64,000 bases of DNA from Mansonella perstans (lineage: Eukaryota > Nematoda > Chromadorea > Rhabditida > Onchocercidae): NCBI GenBank assembly GCA_037074765.1, contig JBAMDO010000003.1, positions 1 to 64,000 of the forward strand, read 5' to 3'. Position 1 is the first letter of the stretch, and each line of letters opens with the position of its first letter. The notes under the pieces were generated by a model. It ran no database searches. It had not been told where the DNA came from and saw nothing but the letters and a program-made list of their open reading frames with translations. Positions 52,701 to 63,721 of the stretch are shown here, piece by piece. A program made the translations under genes and the position numbers.

Positions 52701-55700
52701 ATTTATCAAATCTGCAAAATTATTTCCATCAATTTAAATCAACAAAATTAATTTAATTTGAATGAATCTTAATTTCATAATGCTGCGTATAATCAATACA
52801 TGGAAACAAAAGAATTAAAAATATATATTTATGTATATATATATTTGTATATTTACACATATATATATATTTATATACATATATACTTGTAAAATTGAAC
52901 ATTGCTATTCTATTTCATCGATCGTTAATATTATCTTATGAAGTAAATCAAGAATTGAAATTTGTATAAATGGAAAGTTTTTTTTCGAAATGCAAAGTTC
53001 ACGTATTACACTATCAAACTTGTCATTAATCACTTCGAGTGTCATGCACAAGTTCTATTGTTTTCAACACATTTTAAGTTTCCTTATATAAATTTTATTA
53101 TTGAAAATTTTTTTCCTAATTGTTTACAACAATGCACGTTTCGTGGTTTAGTGTCAAAGAAAATTTGTTCAAAAGCCACTAAATGATAAAACCATTTGAA
53201 AAAAGTATTTGCAGGATAATAATTTAAAAATAGAGGAAAAAAGGGCAAAAACTGAAAAAATTTAATGTTTCCTCACAAATTCTTGCGGAAAAATTTAAAA
53301 AATTAATATTTGACTAAAGTTTAAAACAAATAAAATTTGGTAAAAAATTCGATTTCTTCAATCATTTATAATAAAACTCCCTAATCAATTGAGAACTTTT
53401 TGTGAAATAGAAATATCAGTAATTGTTAAGGAAATTCGCTTCCTGTGGCATACTGTCATTTCGTCCCACTACAGCGGCCGTTACATTTAAAAAAAATTTT
53501 TTTTAAATAAAAAATGAAATGAAAATATCGAATTAATTGGTGAGTGAATGAATGAATGAAATGGAAATTCACAAAATTAGCTATTTAATCATAGATACAA
53601 GCATTTAGTTTTTCTGTTGATCTAATTAGTTTTCGAAATAATTAAATCAGATTAATTATGGAATACATAATAAATACATAATATTTAAAAGAAAATAAAA
53701 TGAAATCTGGAAGCAATCAGCTATTAGCAAATGATTCAAAAAAATAATAAGAATGGTGGTATTTATCATTTAAATTGTTAGTATTAGTGATTTAATTATG
53801 ATTATTCGAATCGCTAATATTGCTGTGATTGAATAACTATTTAAAATTTCTAACTTGTTACTCACTGCGATTGATTATTGAAATGACGATTATCATGAAT
53901 AGCGAATGTTCCTGTATACAGCTAACTGAGGATTATAGTAAATGATGAGAAACTAATGCAAACTATGATTTCCGTACGTGTTTAGAATATTTTGAATAGC
54001 AGTTTCAAAGGTATCAACACCTCATACAGTAGTCACATATGCATACAGTAATCGCTTATTTGCAAAAAACATTTAACTTCATTTAATAGTGTAATTTAGT
54101 CCTGATATGTTCATTCGATTTTAACAAATTTGTTGAGATCAATGCGTTTGCATGTAAATTATGAAAAAATAGTTGATAGAGCTTAGATTGATATGATTAT
54201 AAGATTTGAATTATGAATACTAGGAACATTTCTATTACCATAATTATTCTAAGATTAGCAAAGGATAAATTATTACAGATTATTTTAAGATTGACAAAAT
54301 TTAGGTTATCATTATAGTTATTTGAAGATTGATTTAAAATAGCATAATCGTTGTAAGACCTTTAAGATTTGAATTGTCGCAATTATTTCGAGAATTTGAG
54401 CAATTCCAAATTATCATTTGATATTTTCGATTCTAATCAAAAGTAAACTTTTAAATTTACTTTTAAATGATCAGAAAAAGAACTGATGAAAATAGTTGAC
54501 AATGAAATGAATAAAATGCATGTATAAATCGGATAACAAAAGTGTTGCTGTTTGAAGTGTGAGGAGAGGAACAGATGAGCGATTTGGGGGAAACGAGTAA
54601 GGCCGGGTGAGAGGAAGCTAAATGAGCAGGGGGTAGGAGATGGCGGGGGGAAGAAGTTCTGTGACAGTTTGATAATAAATTATTCTTCGGTGATGTTTAT
54701 CAATAAACGAAGAAATTTTAAAATGGCAACGAATAATTTATCATCGTGCTATCAAAATGCTGACACAACAGCAATCGTTTAATTTAATTTTAATTTCAAA
54801 TATGAATTCGAGCCTTCTTTTTTTTTTTTGTTTACCAATTTGCACCTTTTTTCCTTTTTTTTAGCTTCATTTTAGTGCAAAATTTCAAATTGTCAAAACA
54901 CTGCAAGCATACATAAAACTTCAAATTTAGGCAAAACAACGAAATGAGCGAAATTTTTTGCACTGCTTTAAATCATTAATTTAAAGTACTTCGATATTTG
55001 GAACAATTAATTAAAATATTTGCTAAAAGATTATTTGTCAATTAAAGTTATTAATTGAAATAATTTCAAACGTTTTTTCATTATTTCTATTCTTTACTAT
55101 CAATTGATTGGTCATACTTTCATTAAAAATTGCTTTCTCCTCTTTCCTTATTCAATTTTTATAAAAATACATCTTGAACGCCTGTACAAATTAATTATTA
55201 AAGTTTTTAATCAATTTTGATTAATTTGTAAAGGAACAAATTAATTAAATACTTTTACATGCACTTGGATTAATTTTACTCGAAGAATTTTTTCCACACT
55301 TCTTTTTCAATTATTTTTCCACAATTTTCATTTCACTTTTGTATTGTCATCCGAGAATTTCATTAATTTTTCTCGCTTTCTTTTTTATTTTTTCAATTTA
55401 TAAAAAAATTTCCAATTGCAGAAACATTCCCTTCTCATTCTCTTTTCCTAATTCCTTCTCATTATCTTTTCCTAATTTCTTCTTATTCTCTTTTCTTAAT
55501 TCTTTCTCATTCTCTTTTCCTAAAATTAAAAATAACTAATTGAGACTGTGAAAAAGAAACAAACATTTCTTACATTATTACATTCTCAAGCTATTAGACA
55601 AAATTTTCTTCTCAAACAAGTTTTTGTTTTTTTATTTTTTTAAATTCAATTCCTGTACAATTTCATGTTGTTCTTTGCTTCACCACGAAGCCTTTCAAGA

Positions 55701-58700
55701 AATACCTTTCCGATATTTCACTTAAATCGCTATTGAATTTTTTTTTGTTAAAATTCAATTTTTTTTTGCAAAAACTTTTTTCTTTCAAAATTTTTATTTG
55801 TATTCATTGATTAATCACATCATAATTTATGCAATTTTGGTTTGAAATAACAAAATGCTAACATTTGAAAGTATTTGAAAAATTTATATGAAGTTATTAT
55901 TTAAGTTAATTATTTGAAAATGCATTTTAGTATTGGAGGGATGACTTTCTGCAATGGAATCCAAGTGATTACGATGGTGCCACTGAAATTTTCCTTTCCT
56001 CAAACGATATTTGGATTCCTGAATTTTCTCTTTATTACAGGTAGAAATTTTGATATCATTTTAAATTTTAATTCAAAACCACTGATCAAAACTTGTAGTT
56101 ATGATTTCAATTAAACTTAGTAATTATTTATTAGTCGATCATTCTTTTGTTGAATTAATTTTTTCAGTTAAATATCAACATTAATTGACGTTAATTAGTG
56201 TGCTAATTAATGCCAAATAGTAGAAGCTTAGCAAACATATGTGTACTAAAAAGTGTATATCAAGTATGCAACATGATGTGTACATTAATAGATTACATAC
56301 AGATTCATCTCTCCCAGGCTAAGAATAATTTTGATTATTAATTAGTATATAAGTATGCATCAAGTAAATAATTTCATTTACTGAAATTAATTAGTGTAAA
56401 AAACACAAATATAGGTACGTATATTAAATATATAACTTAATATTATTAATATACAGTTACGCAATTATAACCACATATTAGTATAACAATTGAAAATATG
56501 TATTCTCACACTTCATTGAAAAGTTTTTCATAAAATTTATAATTCAAAATAAAAAAGAGAAAAGTTAGTTCTAAATTAAAATTCCAGTCATGAGTTTAAT
56601 CAAGCCGTGAAATTACTGAGCAATAATGATGTCCGTGTTAATTACACTGGAAATGTTCGTTATTATTTACCTTATTCAACCGAATCATTATGCAAATTGG
56701 ATGTCAAATTTTTTCCTTTCGATATGTTAGTTTTTTTAAAAGATTTTTTCTATCAATTGTTATAATAATTTAAAATTTGACAATTTAAATTTTTTCTAAA
56801 GGAAAATTATCAAATTGTTCCTTCTCTTCTCAAACTGTGATTGATCCTTTTCTTTTTTTTTCGAACAAATTTTTTAAAATTAATAATTCTTATCTTTCGT
56901 TTTTTTTTTTCAGACAACAATGCACCTTGTTGTTTGGTTCTTGGGCGCATTCGAATGATTCGATCAAATATGCCTTATATTCCAATCATCTCAGTTTGAT
57001 TGATTTCTATGACAACCAAGAATGGACGCTTGATTCGGTTTGAAATAAATTTTGACACATCCTTTTAGCTACAATTTTTACCAACTTTTTTTCAACAAAA
57101 AAAATTACGCCAGATTAAAATGTTTGAATTCATAAATAGAAAGTGAATATTTTAATACAGGCATTTTAGAAGTGTACATTTAGTCTACGAAAAAAAAATT
57201 AAAAAGGTAATCAAGATTAATTTTAAAATATTTTGAACAGCATTCACTTTTTCTTCAAGTTAATAACTCGTAAATTCAAGAACTAATGTCAAAATAGCTA
57301 ATAGTTATCCTGCAATGATTCATAAAAATAGATGATACACCTGTTATCATTTCTATCATATTTATCATTTTGGGTAATTGCAGTATTATTCATTTATCAT
57401 TTCCAAACGATAGCAGCTAAGAAACATATCTCTCTAACTGCTCTCAAAATTTACATAGTTCTACCGTTCTGTTTGTTACGCATTCAAAATTCACCGTATC
57501 TCTCAAGGTTCTGCAGTATTTCCGTGTTCCATTTGCCATTTATCTTGAATTTATCGTATTCTGGAAAGTTTCGTAGTTTTATCGATTATATTCGCGATAC
57601 TTCTCAAGATTCACCTTGTTTTACTTAATTTGTTTTACAAATTTACCGTACTCCATTTATTACGCACCTTGAATTTTACCGTATATCGCATTCTTCAAAT
57701 ATGCGATGTATTTTAAAGTTTTATAATTTAGTCTAAAAAAAAAGTCGATCGAGAAATAATTTTTTAATCATATTCCCTTTTTTTCCACTAGTATTTTGTA
57801 AATTCAATTTCATTAGTTAATTTTTTTAAACAATTTCTACAGTTTTACATCTTCAAAATGTGTTTCTTTATATTTCCATAAATTCATCATATTTTAAAAT
57901 GGCAAATTCAGTATTTCATTATGTGATTTATTAAAATCAAAAAATCATTATTTAATTTTTAAGAGTCACAGTAATATCACATCCGATAGTTTTCTCTATG
58001 ATTACTTGGATCCGCCATTATTTTGGGAAATGATTATTATGGATCTTGTATTAATTCGGCAAAGCTTCTATTATGGTGTATTTTATTCATTAAAATTAAT
58101 TTATTTAATCTTTAATCTCTCTCCTTTGAAAAATAAAAAATGGCCATTTATGGAAATTCCATTTTCCAATAACTCAATTTTGTTTTTTCAGTTTTTAACT
58201 TAGTTATACCAAGTACAATTATCGCTTTAGTAGCTGTTATCGGATTTCATACACCAAGCACAAGCGGTGGAGTGAGGTAAAATGTCATTTTAATTCAGCG
58301 CAATAAAATTAGCAACCATTGAAATTGTAAATAGTCTGATTTGCTACCGCAAAAGAAAGAAAAGAAGAGAAAGAAAAGTTAAAAATTAAATTTGTTCAAA
58401 ATTTCATTCAATTAACAATTTTAGGGATGCAAAATTTCGTCTTGGTATAATGACACTAATGAGTATGAGTGTTATATTACTTGCAATTGTTGAAGATATG
58501 CCAAAATTTAGTATGTCAAGTACACGTAAAGGACGTGGTTCATTTTCTGGTATTCCATTAATTGGTTAGTATTTTGATTATTGTCGTGATAAGGAAAATC
58601 TGGTTTTCTTGGTTTTTTTTTCAATTTTTCTTTCGATTATTTTATAAAATTTAGAAAAAAATCGCATTTATTTAACAATAAGAGTTATTTTCAAAACTTT

Positions 58701-61700
58701 CAAAAATTAAAGAAAAGGAATGAGAATTTGTGATAAATAAAGCTTTGAAATATCAATGACCCAATTACCACTAGTGACTAACAAGAGAACAGAAAAGTTT
58801 CACGTGACACCAATTTCTACAAATATTTTTCTGAGAAAGAATTCCACGCAAAGCAATGTAATTTAATTTCTAGAGGGGAAAATCCCGTGTTACATGAATT
58901 TCCACAGTTTTCTTCTTTTTAGAAGAATTAATCAAGGTTGTTAAGAGGCAAAGAAGAAGTGATACTTTTAATGGTGTCTCAATAACATAAACAATAATTT
59001 CATATAAAGCGATGAAAAAGTTTCAAGAACTTACTTCACTTTCTCCCGCCTCCTAAATTGAAAATTATTTATTATGTTGCTAACACAGTTCACTAGATCT
59101 TAATTCATCAGCAAATATTATCTTGATTTTTAAGAAAATTAGTTCCTGATCATTAGGAAATCATTATTGCACTCAAAAAGCGTTGTTCTGAAAAGAAAAA
59201 TGAAGGGAAAAAAAAACAGTTTGATTCATTTTCATAGTATCGCTCTATTCATTTTTCTTTTTGAATATTAAAAATGTATACATATGATTTCAAATTTTAA
59301 AGGTTTATATTATTTTATCCTATTGGCAATAATTGGTTTATCAACAGTTACCACATCAATGTTCGTTTTTCTGGAAAAAAATTTAAGACATAACAATCAT
59401 ATACCGTGGTATTTGCATTGGCTTTCATTCGATATAAATACAGGATTCTTACGGTAATAATTTTCGTAATTTAAATAATCAAATTAAATATTAAGCATAT
59501 TTAATCAATAATATAAAGGCCAACATAAAGACCTTAAACCACTCTATCCCAAACTGCTCTTTACTGATGATACTATCTTTAGAAATAAACAACTCTAGTA
59601 TCTTTTAACGCCCTGATTTGCGATTTTGAATCTGAATTTTTTGTCGTAAGCCATCTCTGCATCACAGAAAGACTATCATCCGTTCACATCACTATAGAAG
59701 ATTCAGAGCTAAATGAATCTAGAAGCTCATAGAAGGTTTTGATCGAGAAAGAGATAGAAACAGAATAGTAAAGGTATACAGGGCCTTTGAAAGCTCCGTA
59801 AAAGAGTCGAGACAATAAACAATAATAAACATCCGAAGATTACTGACTATAAATTCTATCTCCTGTATGTCGAAACCTGTGCTACCAACTGCATTTCCTG
59901 AATACTTCCATCAGCGTTGCTTCCGCACAATGCTAAAACTTACTGGATAGATTACGCTGAGCTGGCGGAGCATCTCTCCCGGATTGATGGAGAATTACCG
60001 TCTTTTCAGGACTGTACTGTACGGTGAACTCACCACCGTTTTCTGCAAGGAACATACCGCAAAAAGAGATATAAAAACTCTCGAACAACACCTCTGTTTT
60101 GGTCTTAGTACTAACTACCATTAATGGTTTACCTCGGCGTCCAAACAGGGGACATGGAAAGATATCATTGATAATACTGCTATCTCTTCCGAGATGACAT
60201 ATAAAATCAGTCTTGACAAGAAAACGTTACCTGTCTTCATCCCAGCATGCCCATATAACTTAAGAGGATTTTCCTCTGGACATTTTGTAATCCGATTTGC
60301 TGTATGCTGATCTTCTTAGCTATCAACGCATCTGTAGCAAATAAGGATAGAATACTTCTCAAATCTTCGTTCTTGTGAAGCCAAGTCATAACGAATTTAA
60401 CTGAACTAGGAAAAATCATACTGTAATGTAAATTAGCAAGTGTTTCATTTACATAAATATACTACTAATTTGTTTTACGATTAGTTTAATCAAATCAAAT
60501 AGCATTTTATAAATGGATTTAATTTCATTAAAATATAATAAAGTATTAAAATGTTTAACTACATTTACTACTTGTTTGTATTTTAGTCCCATTCCACTCA
60601 GTGATATCGATAAAGGGCTCATTGTAAGTTTAATTGTTTGTAAACATATACAAATGATCTTCGTCGAATGATCAATGCAAATAGCATTTTATATAAATTT
60701 ATAATTGCTTTCACAATTAATCGCATAATTTAATATTTTAGAAATTTTTTTTTTTTTTTTTAATTAGATAACATAAATATTCGTTGATATCATATATTGG
60801 ATGACAAATTTCTTTAACAACAATTATTATTAATTAATTACAAATATTTATTCTTCAGTAACTACATCTAATTAATTAGTCAATATAAAATGTCAAATTA
60901 GAGTTACAGAATGATTTAGCAAGGCTTTCTCCATCAAAGGTACTGAAGAGGCAATTTGCCATTACACCTAATTTGATGGCAGAATACAGTGACACTGAAC
61001 AGGTATGTAACCAGTCATGGGAATATCTGATCGATGCGATGAGAAATATCGAAGCAGCCGTTAATGCAATACGGTTTGTTTATTACTGTTTATTTGAAAA
61101 ACAGTGATGAAAATTTAAAAATGTTTTAATTTAGAAATAGTGAAGAGAATGTGAAACAAAAAATAAATTCAAGTAGTAGGATGGGTGAAATTTGTTGGAT
61201 TTTAATTGAGGCCTTGGCTGGATGTATGACGAATCCAGAATAAAAAGCATTGAAAATATTAAAAATACTATAAATTTAGTCGTTTAAACCGTGAATGAGT
61301 CTTTTTCCGAATCAACAGATGAGTGAAGAACTTTCCACTTCCTAAGATCAGGAAATATATTACGGCCAAGTATCAGATGACTCATTAAATTCTTTGTTCA
61401 AATCAAAATATTATTTGACATATTTGATTTTTGACATAATGTTTTTGACATATTTGACATAATATGCCACTATTTTCAGAAACAAAGAATTTAATGAGAA
61501 TTTCAAAGAAATTAATCTATGATAGATATCTGAAGATTTTCCTTTTGTTTTTTTGAAAATAATAAGGAATTCGGTTGAATTTATCATATTACTCGGATAA
61601 TGAAATTATATCTGCAAAATTGCAGCACTGAAATAATGAGCCTTGTACCACAAGATAATTTGCAAAGCAGGTGGCAACGAGTGATTCGACGCCTCGAAAT

Positions 61701-61857
61701 TATTTCAATGTCTTTTTACGTTTTATTGATTGCTGTAACCGTATTTCTTTTCTTTTATCATGACTGGTACTGCGCAATTGGACACAGCCCATGTGGCCAA
61801 GCTAATCTTAAATGCCCATGGATGAAAACTACCCCAACACATCAGACATGTTTTTGA
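46779..61857 (+). CDS. Cys-loop ligand-gated ion channel, nicotinic-receptor-like, non-alpha type
   Basis: Twelve exons join in frame: 46779-47027, 47484-47528, 55931-56040, 56588-56725, 56914-57037, 57964-58075, 58192-58276, 58425-58564, 59303-59453, 60587-60623, 60910-61073, 61626-61857. They sum to 1587 nt, giving 528 residues. The protein has a signal peptide (MHFVHAIFFLLFLPTI), then DLLKYYKKGTRPV, FLQWNPSDYDG, SSNDIWIPEFSLYY, the Cys-loop CKLDVKFFPFDIQQC and FGSWAHS. M1 is VFNLVIPSTIIALVAVIGF, M2 is FRLGIMTLMSMSVILLAIVE, M3 starts LYYFILLAIIGLSTVTTSMF, and M4 is in WQRVIRRLEIISMSFYVLLI. Loop C has no paired cysteines, so this is a non-alpha subunit. The M1-M2 loop lacks the usual GEK. 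Intron 2 is 8.4 kb and holds two opposite-strand genes. Ligand and partners are unknown. The start could be an upstream in-frame ATG at about 46687. Confidence 0.9.
47559..49999 (-). CDS. Nitrobindin/THAP4-like beta-barrel protein, 5' exon missing
   Basis: Four exons (49999-49822, 49560-49385, 48274-48171, 47690-47559) join in frame. They encode about 196 residues after an unfound start; the first exon found needs one base from an upstream exon. EPISWIIGRWETE carries the WxxGxW motif near the start of the THAP4-like heme-binding domain (Pfam THAP4_heme-bd, formerly DUF1794). SIRAYTSDGSEHHEVGFM, EMVSNTG and IITIEEGTLQNGE follow in the family's order. The C-terminus (RRTFKLKN through RTKDYLMEY) matches the last strands. 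The proximal heme His expected in the final strand is not where I would align it; Lys or Ile stands there. Heme binding is therefore uncertain, and a lipocalin-like role is an alternative. The gene lies inside an intron of the channel gene, on the opposite strand. Confidence 0.8.
50000..51443. other. Spacer between the two nested minus-strand genes
   Basis: The first exon of the nitrobindin-like gene should lie here but I could not find an ATG exon ending in phase 1. A good donor (AGTG/GTAAGT on the minus strand near 50053) ends in the right phase but has a stop just before it and no ATG. AT-rich repeats of TTATTA type occur at 50880-51020. Confidence 0.4.
51444..52698 (-). CDS. Small secreted protein with one EGF-like and one ShKT domain
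   Basis: Three exons (52698-52617, 51926-51807, 51583-51444) sum to 342 nt, giving 113 residues. Exon 1 is a signal peptide (MYQTFLIIFVIKYFYQILA) and a short linker. Exon 2 is one EGF-like domain with six Cys (FCDPSKPGDC through RCRCPIGRMGIKC). Exon 3 is a ShKT domain with the pattern C-x6-C-x8-C-x13-C-x3-C-x2-C, then one more Cys before the stop. ShKT is a disulphide fold common in nematode secreted proteins, often attached to enzymes; the name comes from an anemone peptide and does not imply toxicity here. Each domain sits on its own exon. The gene lies in the channel gene's second intron, head-to-tail with the nitrobindin-like gene and about 1.4 kb upstream of it. Confidence 0.88.
52699..55930. 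other. Remainder of the channel gene's large intron
   Basis: Mostly AT-rich, with a TATATA tract at 52810-52890 and T-rich CTTTTCCTAATTC-type repeats at 55430-55520. The exception is a purine-rich, G-rich island at about 54555-54655. No exon was recognised on either strand. Confidence 0.5.
54555..54655. other. G-rich purine island
   Basis: About 100 bases rich in G and A on the plus strand, including GAGCAGGGGGTAGGAGATGG and a run of six G. It contrasts sharply with the AT-rich intron. It could be a regulatory element or form G-quadruplex structures. It is not coding as far as I can see. Confidence 0.5.
59520..60430 (+). mobile_element. Decayed 3' fragment of a non-LTR retrotransposon
   Basis: Located in the channel gene's intron between exons 9 and 10, same strand as the gene. 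Translated in shifting frames it gives RAFGKLRKRV-like, YVETC, EYFHQRCFRTMLKLTG, VLYGELTT and KQGTWKDIIDN stretches. These match the region after reverse transcriptase in the same type of element as the copy at 43-44.8 kb. Many stops are present. It has no target-site duplication that I can identify. Confidence 0.75.
61135..61243 (+). other. Possible alternative last exon of the channel gene
   Basis: After an AG at 61133-61134 an open stretch continues exon 11 in frame and ends in TAA. It encodes RNSEENVKQKINSSSRMGEI and a short hydrophobic tail. Used instead of the 61626 exon it would give a subunit without a complete M4. Its GT donors cannot join the M4 exon in frame, so it is either an alternative terminal exon or intronic noise. 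Confidence 0.3.
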
Positions 61858-62460
61858 GTCCTCTGGACTCTAAATTCGATACAAATTTGAATTTTAATGA
61901 CTATCATCAAGTTTCATTTATCTCTATGTTCATCCCAAAATTTCAGACAAATATTTCCGAAAATTTCAGACAAATATCACTCCTTAGCAGCAAAATACCT
62001 GATACTATTATTTCTGGTAAAGTTATTTAAAAAATCAGCAATATTTAGTATGCAAATAGAACTGGCCTTGCATGATCTCTATGCGTCAAATAATGATAAA
62101 CACGTGTGCTCAAATAATGCATGATAAACACGTTTCAACTGATAAAAGTCCTTTCATCTACCGGATTTGTTTGTTTTGCGCAACAAAAAAAACATTCTTA
62201 CAGATTAAGCCGCTTACAAATGAGTTACATATTACCCGTGGACATAATATTTTAAATGATAATTTGTAATAAAACATGCGTCAGATGAACAGGTGTGCTC
62301 AAATCATTTGTAAAATATACACAGTTAGTTCTTATATGTGAATAACTGCTTCAAAAGATCTATTTATTTCAACTTACATAATAAATCATATAACATCGAA
62401 ATTAAAACATCATACGCAACGAAAATCAATACTGGAAATTTGTAGCCGGGACCGTATTTA
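61858..62460. other. Convergent spacer between the channel gene and RPL38
   Basis: Contains a duplicated AAATTTCAGACAAATAT at about 61938 and 61964. Repeats of ATGATAAACACGT and GTGTGCTCAAAT lie at 62070-62310. It should hold the 3' UTRs of both genes. No gene seen. Confidence 0.5.
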
Positions 62461-63093
62461 TTATTTCAGCTCTTTTACTTGAAGACCTGGAGGCAATGAC
62501 TGTTTCAGTTTTTCAGCCTTTTCTTTATCCTGAAAATAAGATTTTATGATTGTTCATAAAGTAAATTTTTCTTTCCAGTTGAATAATTAACTTAATGGAT
62601 TAAATCACACTATTTAATCAAAAATGTTTTACATCGCTCAGATAATATCACACATTCTTTCGAACTATTTAATAAAACAAAGTGTTGTGCTAGCAATCTG
62701 GCAAGGTAAGAAACATTCTGCATAGCTAGGAAAGCAATTAAACTTGCTGCACCAATCTGAATCCTTCTTTGATGTGAAAATCATTATTTCCATTATCAAA
62801 TCATTCACTATGGAAATTTAAAATTATTCACTATGGAAATTTAAAACTCATCGAAAACTATAATAGTTGAATTTGAAATAAATGCATTTGTGTGAAGCAG
62901 GAAAAGCAACTAAATCCAGAAAACTGGTTATAAATAAGATATTGTTTACCTGAATTACAAGAGTATAGAGGTATTTGCTGCATCGTACTTTAAATTTCAC
63001 ATTTTCGGGATTTTTCTTAATTTTCACCGATTTAGCATCCTTCCTTCGAGCAGTCATCAGGAATTCTTTAATTTCTGTTATTTGCCGCGGCAT
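62461..63093 (-). CDS. rpl-38: Ribosomal protein eL38 (RPL38)
   Basis: A structural protein of the cytosolic large ribosomal subunit. Two exons (63093-62950 and 62529-62461) give exactly 70 residues, the usual length. The N-terminus [20 protein letters not shown], then [20 protein letters not shown] and the C-terminal [20 protein letters not shown] are diagnostic. The intron is in phase 0 after VIQ. The ATG was chosen because it begins the conserved MPR and lies 12 nt after a CTTTCAG acceptor, as expected for a trans-spliced ribosomal protein transcript. Confidence 0.98.
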
Positions 63094-63104
63094 TTTTGCA
63101 AAAT

Positions 63105-63107
63105 CCT
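63105..63107 (-). promoter_or_regulatory. Splice or spliced-leader acceptor upstream of RPL38
   Basis: CACACCTTTCAG ends 12 nt before the ATG. It is either the trans-splice site or the acceptor of a 5' UTR intron starting at the donor near 63634. Confidence 0.6.
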
Positions 63108-63263
63108 GAAAGGTGTGAAAAGACAAGTGTCAATGTCGAGTGCGATAACAAAAAGAAAAATTCCACATCCCGGATGAATTGGCACTAAATTCGCATAATT
63201 TTCAATTAACTTTAACATCATACAACTCAATTTTCTCACTCCCTCTCCTCTGAAAAAACACTG

Positions 63264-63632
63264 TTCCCTTCAACACACAAAACATTATTCCTCCATATGA
63301 TGCGGACTAAAATTCAGAGATCACAGCTACCGACCTTTTCGGGATCCGGTTAACCATATTCAGTTATCGACTTCTTCCGGATCCGGTCAGCTTCATTACT
63401 TAAACTTCAAGTCACCAAACTAGCTCACCCTACACAGCTCTTCCCTTCAACACACAGTACATTATTCCCCCTATGATGTGGAGTAAAACCCCCATTCCAA
63501 GACTACATTCAGTTATCAACCTTTTCGGGATCCGGCTAGCCATATTCAGTTATCGACTTCTTCCGGATCCGGTCAGCTCCATTACTTAAATCTTCAAGCA
63601 CCAAACTAGCTCACCACTCTACACGGCTCTTA
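63264..63632. repeat. Tandem duplication of about 177 bp upstream of RPL38
   Basis: TTCCCTTCAACACACA at 63264 recurs at 63441 with the same offset maintained through CGACTTCTTCCGGATCCGGT, ACCAAACTAGCTCACC and TACACAGCTCTT-like sequence. Each copy holds two GGATCC-containing segments. Copies differ by scattered substitutions and short indels. Confidence 0.9.
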
Positions 63633-63633
63633 C

Positions 63634-63721
63634 CTATTCTAAGCCCAAAATCGAAATTACCACCATCGTCACGATGGGTGTCGTATGTTCGAAGTTTAGG
63701 TATAGATCGAAATGAGGCCAA
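63634..63721 (-). other. Candidate upstream exon with a strong donor
   Basis: The minus strand has an AG before 63721 and an AATAG/GTAAGAG donor at 63634. The segment between is less AT-rich and open in one frame (RSIPKLRTYDTHRDDGG and so on). It contains the near-palindrome CCATCGTCACGATGG. It may be a 5' non-coding exon of RPL38 or an exon of another gene. No ATG was found in that frame. Confidence 0.3.

Noticed and set aside
57332..57628. 98-codon open frame in a channel intron
   Set aside because: The frame lies between two well-defined channel exons and covers loosely repeated TTACCGTA-type words; it does not continue the protein.
61897..62269. Several overlapping 65-75 codon frames
   Set aside because: They lie after the channel stop in a repeat-containing 3' region and show no motif.
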